A stretch of 64,000 nt of DNA, from the NCBI RefSeq assembly GCF_021109255.1, contig NZ_JAJODG010000002.1. The stretch is one strand, 5' to 3'. The stretch is from Merdimmobilis hominis. GTDB taxonomy: Bacteria; Bacillota; Clostridia; Oscillospirales; Ruminococcaceae. The notes under the pieces are model-generated. The model searched no databases. It was not told the origin of the DNA and was given only the letters and a program-made list of their open reading frames with translations. The position numbers were made by a program, and so were the translations under genes. Positions 43,077 to 51,705 of this stretch are shown piece after piece; the first letter of the stretch is position 1, and each line of letters starts with the position of its first letter.

Positions 43077-44075
43077 TTAGTCGTCATCCCGGTTATCCTT
43101 GTCGTCATCATCGTCGGGGTCGTGGATGTCATCCCGGTCATCCTTGTCATCATCGTCGGAGTCGTGGATGTCATCCCGGTCATCCTTGTCGTCATCATCG
43201 TCGGGGTCGTGGATGTCATCCCGATCATCCTTGTCGTCATCGTCGGGGTCGTGGATGTCATCCCGATCATCCTTGTCGTCATCATCGTCAGGGTCGTGGA
43301 TGTCATCCCGGTTATCCTTGTCGTCATCATCGTCGGAGTCGTGGATGTCATCCCGGTCATCCTTGTCATCATCGTCGAGGTCGTGGATGTCATCCCGATC
43401 ATCCAGCTGGTCTTCCAGCTGATCCAAATGGCCGTCATGATATTGGTCCTCCAAATCGTCCAGACGGTCCTCCAGCAGATCCAGAGGGATGTTGTGCTCT
43501 TTGGCGTAATCCACCAGGTCGCTGATCCGGGTATCGGCCAGGTGTTCTGGGGTGAGGGTCGGGTCTTTCTGGAGCAGGCGGTCGATCACCGACATCTTGC
43601 CAGAGGAGACTTTCCATTTTTGGGCCTCTTTGTCATACCGGTCCATGTCAATTTTTTGTGCGTGGACATCTGCATCCAACTGTTTTTCAGCAATGTATTG
43701 GGCGACTTTTTTGTTTACCTTGTCCAACGTCTTTTGGGAAGCGCCCCGATCGTCCACTGTGATGAGGACATCATTTTTCTTCTCATTGGCAAGGTATCCC
43801 TGTTCCATCATCCGGTCGACCAGATCTTCAAGAACGTCGTCCAGGTCATTGTCCTTGGGGGTGTACCCTTCCAGCAGTTTTTTGGCGTCATCGTTGAGGG
43901 GGATAATCTTGCTTACTTTCTCCAGCCGGGTGGTTTCCAGCTCGATGCTGGGGTTGACGTCCAGGGCGATGCGCTGGGCGGGGGAGAGGAAGTAGAAGGC
44001 AGCTCCAGCTGCTACAAGGGCGGCTGCGGATAGAGTCAGGCCGGCCATAAGCCAGTTGTGTTTTGTGGTTGTCAT
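43077..44075 (-). CDS. RsgI-like outer-domain protein with Asp-rich repeats
   Basis: A 332-residue protein with an N-terminal membrane segment (residues 8-31, LMAGLTLSAAALVAAGAAFYFL) and the RsgI-type DVNPSIELETTRLEKVSKI and PLNDDAKKLLEGY just after it. It lacks the cytoplasmic sigma-binding part of the protein at 41411, so it is likely a second sensor or decoy. Residues about 225-332 are a tandem repeat of a 14-15-residue unit, mostly Asp with Lys, Arg, His and Ile. Such chains can bind Ca2+ or stick to the wall. It is the gene upstream of the sigma factor, on the same strand. Confidence 0.75.
   Translation of the reverse strand: MTTTKHNWLMAGLTLSAAALVAAGAAFYFLSPAQRIALDVNPSIELETTRLEKVSKIIPLNDDAKKLLEGYTPKDNDLDDVLEDLVDRMMEQGYLANEKKNDVLITVDDRGASQKTLDKVNKKVAQYIAEKQLDADVHAQKIDMDRYDKEAQKWKVSSGKMSVIDRLLQKDPTLTPEHLADTRISDLVDYAKEHNIPLDLLEDRLDDLEDQYHDGHLDQLEDQLDDRDDIHDLDDDDKDDRDDIHDSDDDDDKDNRDDIHDPDDDDDKDDRDDIHDPDDDDKDDRDDIHDPDDDDDKDDRDDIHDSDDDDKDDRDDIHDPDDDDDKDNRDDD
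43080..43403 (-). repeat. Tandem 42/45-base coding repeat
   Basis: Seven full units and one partial encode DDRDDIHD(L/S/P) followed by four or five Asp and Lys. Unit length alternates between 14 and 15 residues because one Asp codon is gained or lost. Sequence identity between units is high at DNA level, which points to recent expansion. This also explains the very long spurious open frame on the plus strand. Confidence 0.92.
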
Positions 44076-44203
44076 AGCAAAAACTCCTTTGCAGTAGATT
44101 GGGTCTCTTCGACCTCTTTCAACCCATTAACAAAGAAGGGGGGTGTTTTATCGCAAAGAATAAAATTTTTTTCACATTTTTGTGGAAAGGGGGAGGATAT
44201 ATC

Positions 44204-44241
44204 AAAAAAAGACCCGCAGAAACTTTTTGTTCCTACGGGTC
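44204..44241 (-). terminator. Terminator of the tRNA-Sec gene
   Basis: On the minus strand GACCCGTAG pairs with CTGCGGGTC, followed by TTTTTTT, starting 3 bases after the tRNA CCA end. Confidence 0.9.
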
Positions 44242-44243
44242 AT

Positions 44244-44340
44244 TGGCGGGAGTATGTGGGAATCGAACCCACCTAAGCAGCTGTTCACCACTATCACTGG
44301 TTTTGAAGACCAGGGGGCACACCAGCACCCATCTACTCCC
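44244..44340 (-). tRNA. selC: Selenocysteine tRNA (anticodon UCA)
   Basis: A 97-base tRNA on the minus strand with encoded CCA. The acceptor stem begins GGGAGTA and ends TACTCCC-G-CCA. The D arm is a 6-pair stem with a 4-base loop (GGGTGC-TGGT-GTGCCC), the anticodon arm is CTGGT-CTTCAAA-ACCAG with UCA, a long variable arm follows, and the T arm is GTGGG-TTCGATT-CCCAC. The long D stem, long variable arm and UCA together identify tRNA-Sec. It decodes the UGA in grdA and grdB. Confidence 0.96.
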
Positions 44341-44462
44341 ATATACAGCGGGTGCTTTGCTTACGTTTTGATATTCTACCACAAATATACGCAAGAAGCA
44401 ACTGTTTTTTCACAGAAACGGGAAAATAAGCAGAAAATAGGGGAGGTGCGCCAAAAAATTCA

Positions 44463-44993
44463 TCATGGATGGGACGCTAACCTCTTCCATTGCCAAAGGA
44501 GCGCGGAGCGTTCCATCTCCTTTACAAAGGCATCCTTGCCGTCGCAGTAGCCGTCAATGTCGGCGGGGAACTGGGATGCCAGCTGAATTTTTAAGGCGGC
44601 ATAGGAATCCCGGGCACCGGGGTGGGCCCGCAGATAATCCCGGAAGGCGAGGTGGCGGCCAATCTCCCCCAGGTTGTCATACTGGAAGGCGTGGATTTGA
44701 TGGGTGCGGTTTTCCCCGCCTTTGCGGAAATACCGCCGGCCGGGCAGACCGAACTCCCCCATGGCCTCATAGCCCAGTTCTGCAAACTGGGGGGTCAGGG
44801 CATCCAGAGCATCGATATCCTGTACCACCGGCAGGATGTCGATGATGGGTTTTGCGGCAAGGCCAGGGACGGATGTGCTCCCAATATGAAAGAGGGCGAC
44901 CAGATTTTCCCCCAGCAGGGCGCGAAGGGATTTGGCCTCCTCCTCGAAGAGCTGGGGCCACTGAGGGTTGTAGGGAACGACGGTGACCAACAT
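44463..44993 (-). CDS. GrpB family protein
   Basis: A 176-residue nucleotidyltransferase-like protein. The ATG at 44993 follows GAGGAGG. VTVVPYNPQWPQLFEEEAK at the N-terminus, FHIGSTSVPGLAAKPIIDIL (GS and D-x-x motif of the Pol-beta fold) and FRDYLRAHPGARDSYAALK are GrpB/UPF0157 signatures. Some relatives are fused to CoaE. The function is unclear. It lies between selB and the tRNA-Sec gene, in the sel cluster. Confidence 0.9.
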   Translation of the reverse strand: MLVTVVPYNPQWPQLFEEEAKSLRALLGENLVALFHIGSTSVPGLAAKPIIDILPVVQDIDALDALTPQFAELGYEAMGEFGLPGRRYFRKGGENRTHQIHAFQYDNLGEIGRHLAFRDYLRAHPGARDSYAALKIQLASQFPADIDGYCDGKDAFVKEMERSALLWQWKRLASHP

Positions 44994-45096
44994 GAAAAGG
45001 ACCTCCTCGTTGAGATGATGGCAGCAGGATGGCGGATTCCTGCAAAGAAGCACTGTAAAAATGGGAGGGGAAGTCCCCCTCCCAAATGGAAATCGA

Positions 45097-47004
45097 TTAT
45101 TTTTGAATCAGCACCCGGGCGTCGCCCACCTTTTTGGTGATGCCTTTGCGGTCCCAGTATTCCAGGAGGGCCACCGCATATTTGCGGCTGGTTTCAATGG
45201 CGTCACGGAACTCGCCCAAGGAGACCTGTCCGTTCGCCTCCAGAAGCTTCTGGAAGGCAGCAAAGGCCTGATCATAATAGTTGCGGTGGATAGCGATCTG
45301 GGGGCTGAGGGCAATCACTGTGCCATCGTCCTGAAGGGCCTCCATCACCTGTTTGAAGGTCTCCTTTTCCTTGGCGAATTGCTTGGCTACCTCGTCGGTG
45401 GCAGGGGAGGCAAGGCCGCTGTCCAGATAGATTTTCTCAATTTTGTCGGAAAGCCGCTTGTGGCTTTCGCTGTAGCTGACGGTGAAGGTGGAGAGGGCGA
45501 CCTTTTGGCCTGCGTACCGGATGTGGCCCTGGCCCTCCATCCAATCCAGGATTTTGTCGCACAGGGCGATCTCCCGGCCGGGGAGGAAGCGGCTGCGCAG
45601 CTCGTCTTTTCGCATGCCGGCTTGCAGGGGGTTGGACTTGTGGTACTCCTCCAAAATGCGGGTTAGCTGGCCTTGCAGGGTGGCGAGATAGTCCCGATGG
45701 AGGTCCAGCTTGCCAGTGATGGGGATGAGCTCCCCAGCCTCCTCCAGCAGTTTGACCTGGGCCGCGAATTCTTCTTGGGGGATGTCCAAACTCTCCCGTA
45801 CCGCGTCCAAAGGCCGGAATTTGGGGCTTCCCTCCAGCACCGCCTGGCGGATGGTGTCCTCTAGGGAGCCCTTTTCCTTGATGGCCAGACTTTCCAGCAC
45901 AGCGGGGTCGCTGCGTTTGTGCCTCTCGGGGGCCGGGTCCAGCACCACACCGCCGCCCACCGTCTCAATGGGGGAGTAGAACCGCACCACAAAATGATCC
46001 CCCCGCTTCACGGCGATGGGGTCGGTGAGCCGCAGCTGGGCGTAGCCGCTCTCCTGGGCGGTGAGCTGTTCCCGGTCGTCCAGCAGCACCAGTTTGCAGA
46101 GCACATCCCGGGAGCCTAAGTACAGGTGGAGGCGGGAACCGTTTTCAATTTCCCGCTGGCATTCCTTGAGGATGGAGAGCTTGACATCCAGCATCAGGGA
46201 ATTCTGCATCGAACTGGGTACCGCCAAGGTATCGCCCCGCTCCACCTCGGATTTTTTGATGTTGGCCAGGTTGACCGCCACCCGCTGCCCCGCATAGGCG
46301 GTAGAAACGGTTTGGTTGTGGACCTGGAGGTTGCGCACCTTGGTCAGCTTTTCCCCGGGGTAGATCATAACCTCGTCCCCCTCGGTCACCGTGCCCTCAA
46401 TGAGGGTGCCGGTGATGACGGTGCCGAAGCCGTCCACCGAGAAGACACGGTCCACGGGGATGCGGAAGGGTTTGGAGGTGTTTTTCTGCTGCACAGCCTG
46501 GAGCTTTTCTTCGATGAGAAGGCGCAGCCCCTCGATGCCGTCGCCGGTGTAGGCAGAGACCGGGACAATGGGAGCGTCAGCCAAAAAGCTGCCCTGGACC
46601 TCGCTGCGGATATCCTCCTTGACCACCTCCAGCCACTCCTCGTCCACCATGTCGGTTTTGGTCAGCACGATGATGCCGTTTTGGATGCCCAGCAGGGAGA
46701 GGATACCCAAATGCTCCCGGGTCTGGGGCATAAAGCCCTCGTCGGCGGCCACTACCAGCAGCACCAGGTCGATGCCGCCGGCCCCGGCCAGCATGTTTTT
46801 CACAAATTTTTCATGGCCGGGCACGTCGATGATGCCCGCCTGTTCCCCATGGGGCAGGGTGATGTGGGCGAATCCCAGTTCGATGGTGATGCCCCGTTTT
46901 TTTTCTTCCTTCAGCCGGTCGGTGTCGATGCCGGTCAAGGCCTTGATGAGCATGGTCTTGCCGTGGTCCACGTGGCCGGCGGTGCCGATGATATAGTTTT
47001 TCAT
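45097..47004 (-). CDS. selB: Selenocysteine-specific elongation factor SelB
   Basis: A 635-residue translational GTPase that brings Sec-tRNA to UGA. GTP-binding motifs are GHVDHGKT (about 10), DVPGHEKF, and TKTDM. KRGITIELGFAH matches SelB. Domains II-III follow (GTVITGTLIEG), and the C-terminal half (about 380-635) is the array of winged helices that binds the SECIS hairpin in the mRNA. It starts 23 bases after the selA stop, so they are one operon. Confidence 0.96.
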   Translation of the reverse strand: MKNYIIGTAGHVDHGKTMLIKALTGIDTDRLKEEKKRGITIELGFAHITLPHGEQAGIIDVPGHEKFVKNMLAGAGGIDLVLLVVAADEGFMPQTREHLGILSLLGIQNGIIVLTKTDMVDEEWLEVVKEDIRSEVQGSFLADAPIVPVSAYTGDGIEGLRLLIEEKLQAVQQKNTSKPFRIPVDRVFSVDGFGTVITGTLIEGTVTEGDEVMIYPGEKLTKVRNLQVHNQTVSTAYAGQRVAVNLANIKKSEVERGDTLAVPSSMQNSLMLDVKLSILKECQREIENGSRLHLYLGSRDVLCKLVLLDDREQLTAQESGYAQLRLTDPIAVKRGDHFVVRFYSPIETVGGGVVLDPAPERHKRSDPAVLESLAIKEKGSLEDTIRQAVLEGSPKFRPLDAVRESLDIPQEEFAAQVKLLEEAGELIPITGKLDLHRDYLATLQGQLTRILEEYHKSNPLQAGMRKDELRSRFLPGREIALCDKILDWMEGQGHIRYAGQKVALSTFTVSYSESHKRLSDKIEKIYLDSGLASPATDEVAKQFAKEKETFKQVMEALQDDGTVIALSPQIAIHRNYYDQAFAAFQKLLEANGQVSLGEFRDAIETSRKYAVALLEYWDRKGITKKVGDARVLIQK

Positions 47005-47027
47005 GGAAACTCCTCGCTTCTCTATCC

Positions 47028-48419
47028 CTATTGGACGCAGGCGGCGATGTTCTCTGCCACCAGGTCAAAATCCGATTCCTCGATGGTGCGCACATCCAGG
47101 AGGTATTGGTCTTTGTTGATCCGGCCGATGACCGGCACCGGGCAGGCCCGCAGCCGTTTCTCCAGCTCCATCACCGAGATGGCGGAGGGGACGATGGCCA
47201 CAACCCGGCTTTTGAGCATCTGGGTGGGGACCGAACCGCCGCCTACCTGGCCCAGCTCCTCGATCACCGAGAGGGCACAGCCGCTGGTTTTGGCGGCGAT
47301 GGCATCCCGCAGGCGGTTGGCCTTGGCCTCCAGCTGTTCCAGGGTGACTGCCAGCATCTTGAGGGTGGGGATCTCCTCCATGGCGTCCCGGGGATCCAAA
47401 TAGAGCCGCAGGGTGGCTTCCAGGGCGGCCAGGGTCATTTTATCCACCCGCAGGGCACGGGTGAGGGGATGTTTTTTCATCTGGTCGATGTACTTCTTTT
47501 TGCCGATGATGATGCCCGCCTGAGGGCCGCCTAGCAGCTTGTCCCCGCTGAAGGAGAGGACATCCACCCCGGCGTCCAAGCACTGTTGCACCGTGGGCTC
47601 GTCCAGGATTCCGAACTGTTCCAGGTTGACGAACACCCCGCTGCCCAGGTCGTGGATGACCGGCAGGCCATGGGCGTGGGCAACCTCCACCATGTCCTTG
47701 GTGGGGACGCTCTCGGTAAAGCCCAAGATGCGGAAGTTGCTGGTGTGGACTTTGAGAAAGGCGCCGGTGTTTTCGGTGATGGCCTTCTCATAGTCGGACA
47801 GATGGGTCTTGTTGGTGGAGCCCACCTCCACCAGGATGCTGCCGCTCTGCTCCATAATCTCCGGCACCCGGAAGGAACCGCCGATTTCCACCAGCTCCCC
47901 CCGGGAGATGACCACTTCCTTGCCCTTGGTCATAGCCCCCAAGATCAGCATGACGGCGGCGGCGTTGTTGTTGACCACCAGGGCGCTCTCCGCCCCGGTG
48001 AGCCGGGTCACCAGCTCCTCAATGTGGGAGTACCGGCTGCCCCGGCGGCCGGCAGCCACGTCATATTCCAATGTGGAGTAGCCCATGGCCACATCGCAGA
48101 CCGCCTGGGTGACCTTTTCCCCCAGGCGGGCCCGGCCCAGGTTGGTGTGCAGCACGATGCCGGTGCCGTTGATTAGCCGCCGCAGGCTCATCACCGAATG
48201 GGAGCGGACCCGTTCCGCCGCGGCCAGGGCGACCCCGTCCACCGTAGGGGCTTCGGTCAAGCTTCCGGCCAGGATGGCCTCCCGGGTTTCCTCCAATACG
48301 GCGCGGATGGCTTCCACCGCCACCGAATGGGAGAGCTGCTGCTCTGGGTCGAAGAGTGGGCTGGCGAGGACCTCATCCACTTTGGGGATAGTGCGTAGCA
48401 AAGCTGTGTTGGCTGCCAT
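47028..48419 (-). CDS. selA: L-seryl-tRNA(Sec) selenium transferase SelA
   Basis: A 463-residue PLP enzyme that turns Ser-tRNA(Sec) into Sec-tRNA(Sec) with selenophosphate. The ATG at 48419 follows AAAGGAG. LINGTGIVLHTNLGRARLG and DVLSFSGDKLLGGPQAGII (PLP Lys) are the SelA motifs. The N-terminal helical domain (1-80) binds the tRNA. The selenophosphate donor gene selD is not in the window. Confidence 0.96.
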   Translation of the reverse strand: MAANTALLRTIPKVDEVLASPLFDPEQQLSHSVAVEAIRAVLEETREAILAGSLTEAPTVDGVALAAAERVRSHSVMSLRRLINGTGIVLHTNLGRARLGEKVTQAVCDVAMGYSTLEYDVAAGRRGSRYSHIEELVTRLTGAESALVVNNNAAAVMLILGAMTKGKEVVISRGELVEIGGSFRVPEIMEQSGSILVEVGSTNKTHLSDYEKAITENTGAFLKVHTSNFRILGFTESVPTKDMVEVAHAHGLPVIHDLGSGVFVNLEQFGILDEPTVQQCLDAGVDVLSFSGDKLLGGPQAGIIIGKKKYIDQMKKHPLTRALRVDKMTLAALEATLRLYLDPRDAMEEIPTLKMLAVTLEQLEAKANRLRDAIAAKTSGCALSVIEELGQVGGGSVPTQMLKSRVVAIVPSAISVMELEKRLRACPVPVIGRINKDQYLLDVRTIEESDFDLVAENIAACVQ

Positions 48420-48493
48420 GGCAAAAAACTCCTTTTGTCGTCGAAATTGCAAAGCCGCATGGGCTGAAATCATTGGGGTTTGCATACATAGTT

Positions 48494-48522
48494 ATTATAG
48501 TAAATCCTGCGGGGGATGTCCA
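48494..48522 (-). promoter_or_regulatory. Promoter of the selA-selB operon
   Basis: On the minus strand TGGACA, 17 bases, TATAAT, 75 bases before the selA start. Confidence 0.7.
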
Positions 48523-48601
48523 CAATTCCCACAAAAAATCGCCAAAGGGCGCAAAGGAGGGCTGGATTGGCAGCTCCTTTTTCAAAACAACGGGGGAGGG
48601 C

Positions 48602-48630
48602 TTGTCAATTCTTTCCTGGTCGGGTATAAT
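48602..48630 (+). promoter_or_regulatory. Promoter of the DUF401 gene
   Basis: TTGTCA, 17 bases, TATAAT, about 80 bases before the start codon. Confidence 0.8.
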
Positions 48631-48708
48631 AAAATTAACAATTCAGTCACAATTTTATGCCATTTTATTAACCGGTCGGGGGGCACACCGCCCCAGAAAG
48701 GAGTTTCT

Positions 48709-49929
48709 ATGAGAGAATTGTTGGCAGTGGCTCTGGCCTTCGGCTTGATGCTGATATTGCTGCGGAAAAATGTCAATTTTGGCGTGACCATGCTGATCAC
48801 CTCAGCGACGTTGTGCGTGGTGGCGGGCATCGCCCCTCTCACCGTGTTCAACGTGATCAAAACCACCTTCACCAGCGAAAAGAATATCACCACCCTTTTG
48901 GTTGTGTTCACCGTCAGCATCCTGGGGGGGCTGTGTGGCCGGTATGGCATCCTGACCAAGGTTGTGGACAGCATGCAGGATATTATCCCCAACACAAAAG
49001 TGGTGATCATGCTCATCCCCGCCATCATCGGCTTGTTGGTCATGCCAGGGGGCGCCATCCTCTCCGCACCTTTTGTGGACAGCGTAGGCGATCAAATCGG
49101 CATCAGCCAGCCCCGGAAAGCGGCCATCAACCTGGTATTCCGCCATGTGGCCATGATGTGTATGCCCTTCTCCACCTCGGTACTGCTGGCCATCTCCATG
49201 AACCCGGAGATCGGGCTCTATGAGCTGATTGGCCTCAACCTCTTCTTTATGATCCTCAACTTTATATGTGGGTATTACTGCTTCCTGCGGCCGGTCAAAT
49301 GCGAAAAGCGGGTGAAAAAGGCTGCAGCGGGGGAGAGCGTCAAAAGCTTCTTCCTCAACCTGTCGCCCATCTATGTCAGCATCCTGCTCAACATCGTCAC
49401 CGGTATCCCTCTGTACCTGTGCATCCTGGTGGGTATCGGCATTACATACCTCATCTGCGACAAGAAGGACTTCCTGAAAAACTTCAAGGATTCCATCAAC
49501 TTCAATGTGGTCTTCACTGTGGCAGGCGTGTTGGTTTTGCAAAGCTGCATTTCCTCCCTGGACGGCTTGATGGAGATTATCACCGGCGGCCTTGGCAGCG
49601 GGGGCTGGACGGCAGCCATTGTCCTGGGCCTAGGCGCTGCTTTCTTCGGTGCGATCACCGGCCTTTCCAACGCCGCCATGGGCATTGTGCTCCCCTTGGT
49701 TGCGCTGCTTTCTGTTCCCCATGCCACCTCGTTGTACCTCACCTTTGTGGTGTTTGTGGGCGCTTACTTCGGCTACTTCTTCTCTCCTTTGCACCTGTGC
49801 CAGGTTTTCACCAACGAATACTTGAAGGTCAGCACCGGCGAGATTTACAAGGAGTACCGCACCTACGGCGTTATGCTGGGAGTGGGCACTGTCCTCCTGT
49901 TTGCCGTGATGGGCTTTGTCATGATGTAG
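48709..49929 (+). CDS. DUF401 family membrane transporter
   Basis: A 406-residue membrane protein with about 10-11 segments, starting at ATG after AAAGGAG. LIPAIIGLLVMPGGAILSAPFVD and, in the second half, ITGLSNAAMGIVLPLVALL and FSPLHLCQVFTNEYL are DUF401 landmarks, related to the GntP/citrate-type transporters. The substrate is unknown. Lying between the sel genes and the grd operon, it could supply an amino acid or small acid, which is only a guess. Confidence 0.85.
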   Translation: MRELLAVALAFGLMLILLRKNVNFGVTMLITSATLCVVAGIAPLTVFNVIKTTFTSEKNITTLLVVFTVSILGGLCGRYGILTKVVDSMQDIIPNTKVVIMLIPAIIGLLVMPGGAILSAPFVDSVGDQIGISQPRKAAINLVFRHVAMMCMPFSTSVLLAISMNPEIGLYELIGLNLFFMILNFICGYYCFLRPVKCEKRVKKAAAGESVKSFFLNLSPIYVSILLNIVTGIPLYLCILVGIGITYLICDKKDFLKNFKDSINFNVVFTVAGVLVLQSCISSLDGLMEIITGGLGSGGWTAAIVLGLGAAFFGAITGLSNAAMGIVLPLVALLSVPHATSLYLTFVVFVGAYFGYFFSPLHLCQVFTNEYLKVSTGEIYKEYRTYGVMLGVGTVLLFAVMGFVMM

Positions 49930-49941
49930 CGGCCCATTTGA

Positions 49942-49982
49942 AAAAATCCCCCGGAGACTTAATAAGTCTCCGGGGGATTTTT
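49942..49982. terminator. Shared terminator between DUF401 and acetyltransferase genes
   Basis: AAAAATCCCCCGGAGACTT and AAGTCTCCGGGGGATTTTT form an almost perfect 19-pair stem with T-runs both ways. Confidence 0.92.
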
Positions 49983-49990
49983 ATAGGGTG

Positions 49991-50437
49991 TTACAGCGCC
50001 CGCTTGAGGTAAACCATGTCCACGCACTGCTGGCCCCCGTCGAAGATGGGTTCGGGGTAGTTGTCCACGAAGAAGTTGGCAACCACATGGCTGGGCAGGA
50101 ACCCAAGACGCCGGTAGAAGGGGACCCCGTTGTCGCTGGTCCCCACCTGCATCTCCTGGAACCTGCCCTGGTAGAGTGCCGCCAAGTGATTTACCAAGGC
50201 GGAGCCCAGCCCCTTGCCCTGCAAATCCTCCCGTACAGCCAGATTTTTCAGCTCGCATAGGGTGGGGGAGAGGGGAAGGACCACCGCCTCGGCGGCCAGT
50301 TCCCCGTGGAGGGTGAGGCTGTGGAGCTCCCCTTCCTCCAGGTAGCGCAGAACCACCTCCCGGCAGGGGTCGGCCAGCAGGAGGAGCTCCCAAAAACTGG
50401 GGGAGAGCTGGTCGATTGATAGGGTGTGAAATTCCAT
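49991..50437 (-). CDS. GNAT-family N-acetyltransferase
   Basis: A 148-residue acetyltransferase. The ATG at 50437 is chosen because GGAGGAGG lies just before it; a longer reading starts without a site. The acetyl-CoA motif is LAVREDLQGKGLGSALVNHL and the GNAT C-terminal strand is VGTSDNGVPFYRRLGF. The substrate is unknown. It is the gene nearest to the end of the grd operon but is separated from it by more than 100 bases. Confidence 0.88.
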   Translation of the reverse strand: MEFHTLSIDQLSPSFWELLLLADPCREVVLRYLEEGELHSLTLHGELAAEAVVLPLSPTLCELKNLAVREDLQGKGLGSALVNHLAALYQGRFQEMQVGTSDNGVPFYRRLGFLPSHVVANFFVDNYPEPIFDGGQQCVDMVYLKRAL

Positions 50438-50541
50438 AGATCCTCCTCCCAAACTAAAAAAGAAAGGGGCTGGAGCCGCGGCTTCCAACCCCTTTTCTAT
50501 TGCACCCGGAACGCGGGATTTTTGGGTGAAAAATTGTTTGC

Positions 50542-51693
50542 TTACTGGATGTAACCAGCGGCTTTCAGAGCCTCTGCAGCTTTGTCATGGTTGGCTTCAG
50601 AGACCAGGATGATTGGGCCAGTGCAACCCATGCCGCTCTCGGCGTATACGCCAACCTTCCACAGGGCCTTGACGGCGTCCTCAAGATCCATGATCTCGAT
50701 GCCGGACAGCTGGGAGGTGACGACCTCTTTGGGAGGAGCGACAACCTCAGCGGTATCCTCTGCGGCGGCTTTCTTGGGTTTGCGGGCCTCGATGACCTTG
50801 TTCAGGCCAGCCTTGTGGGCGGCGGCAAACTCTTTCTTGGCGATCTCTTTGTAATTGCCTTTGACCAACTGGGATGCATACTCCATAGCGTTGGCCAGGA
50901 CAGGTGCGCCGGAAGCGCGGGAAACGATGAGGACCAGTCTCTCGTACCCCTCACCAATGCCGGGGCCGTAGCCATAACCCATGGCTTCGTAGCTGCCGCC
51001 GGTGGTGTAGGAGGACATCATCTTCATCAGGATATTGCCGGTCAGGGAATCGGTGACCATGACGTCGCAAGCGCCGACCAGCAGGTCGTTGCCTCTCATG
51101 ACGCAGCCGCCGTCCGCTCTGGAGGACTCGGCAAAATGGATATCATAGCCATTGGCTTGGAGCTCTTTCAGAGCGCCCTCGCACTGTCTGGCGCCATCCA
51201 CATTGAGGATGCCCACGGTGGGCTCTTTGATACCGCAGGCTTTAGCAGTGATGATGCCGTAGATCGCATTTTTGATCATGGCCTCAATCCGCTCTGCGGA
51301 GGAAGTGCCGGTGGTGGTGGCAATATACATCTGTTTGCCTTTACCGGGGGTGACCACACGGCCGACGGTGGAAACACCGATGGGGAAGGGGTAGTGCATA
51401 GTGACACAACCATCGATGGCGCCGCTATCCAGCAGCTTCTCCATCTCTTTGTACATCTCGTCTTCATCCGAGACCTTGCAGGTGTTGAACTTATCGCTCT
51501 CAGCAGTGCCGATCAGGGTGACATCGACACCCCGGTCTGCGGCCAACAGGCAGGCCTCAACAGCGTTGGCTTCGCCATGCTCACTGCCCAGGCCGGTCAC
51601 GGCGATCCGGGGACGGCTGCCGAAGGAGCCGGTCTCCAGACCAGTCGCAATGTCCATGAAGGTCTGAGCGATGATCTTTTCTACATTTGCCAT
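50542..51693 (-). CDS. grdD: Glycine reductase complex component C, alpha subunit
   Basis: A 383-residue subunit related to phosphotransacetylase. Component C frees acetyl phosphate from the acetyl-selenyl adduct made by GrdA/GrdB, giving ATP by substrate-level phosphorylation. Markers are GSFGSRPRIAVTGLGSEHGE, CVTMHYPFPIGVSTVGRV and VMVTDSLTGNILMKMMSSYTT. A Lys/Ala/Glu-rich stretch (about 305-325) splits it from the short C-terminal part ending KAAGYIQ. It lies 12 bases after grdC and ends the operon. Confidence 0.94.
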   Translation of the reverse strand: MANVEKIIAQTFMDIATGLETGSFGSRPRIAVTGLGSEHGEANAVEACLLAADRGVDVTLIGTAESDKFNTCKVSDEDEMYKEMEKLLDSGAIDGCVTMHYPFPIGVSTVGRVVTPGKGKQMYIATTTGTSSAERIEAMIKNAIYGIITAKACGIKEPTVGILNVDGARQCEGALKELQANGYDIHFAESSRADGGCVMRGNDLLVGACDVMVTDSLTGNILMKMMSSYTTGGSYEAMGYGYGPGIGEGYERLVLIVSRASGAPVLANAMEYASQLVKGNYKEIAKKEFAAAHKAGLNKVIEARKPKKAAAEDTAEVVAPPKEVVTSQLSGIEIMDLEDAVKALWKVGVYAESGMGCTGPIILVSEANHDKAAEALKAAGYIQ

Positions 51694-51705
51694 CTCTCTA
51701 CCTCA

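Noticed and set aside
42918..44033. A 371-residue plus-strand open frame with IILVVI-type repeats
   Set aside because: It is the complement of the Asp-rich repeat gene; its repeats are a by-product.
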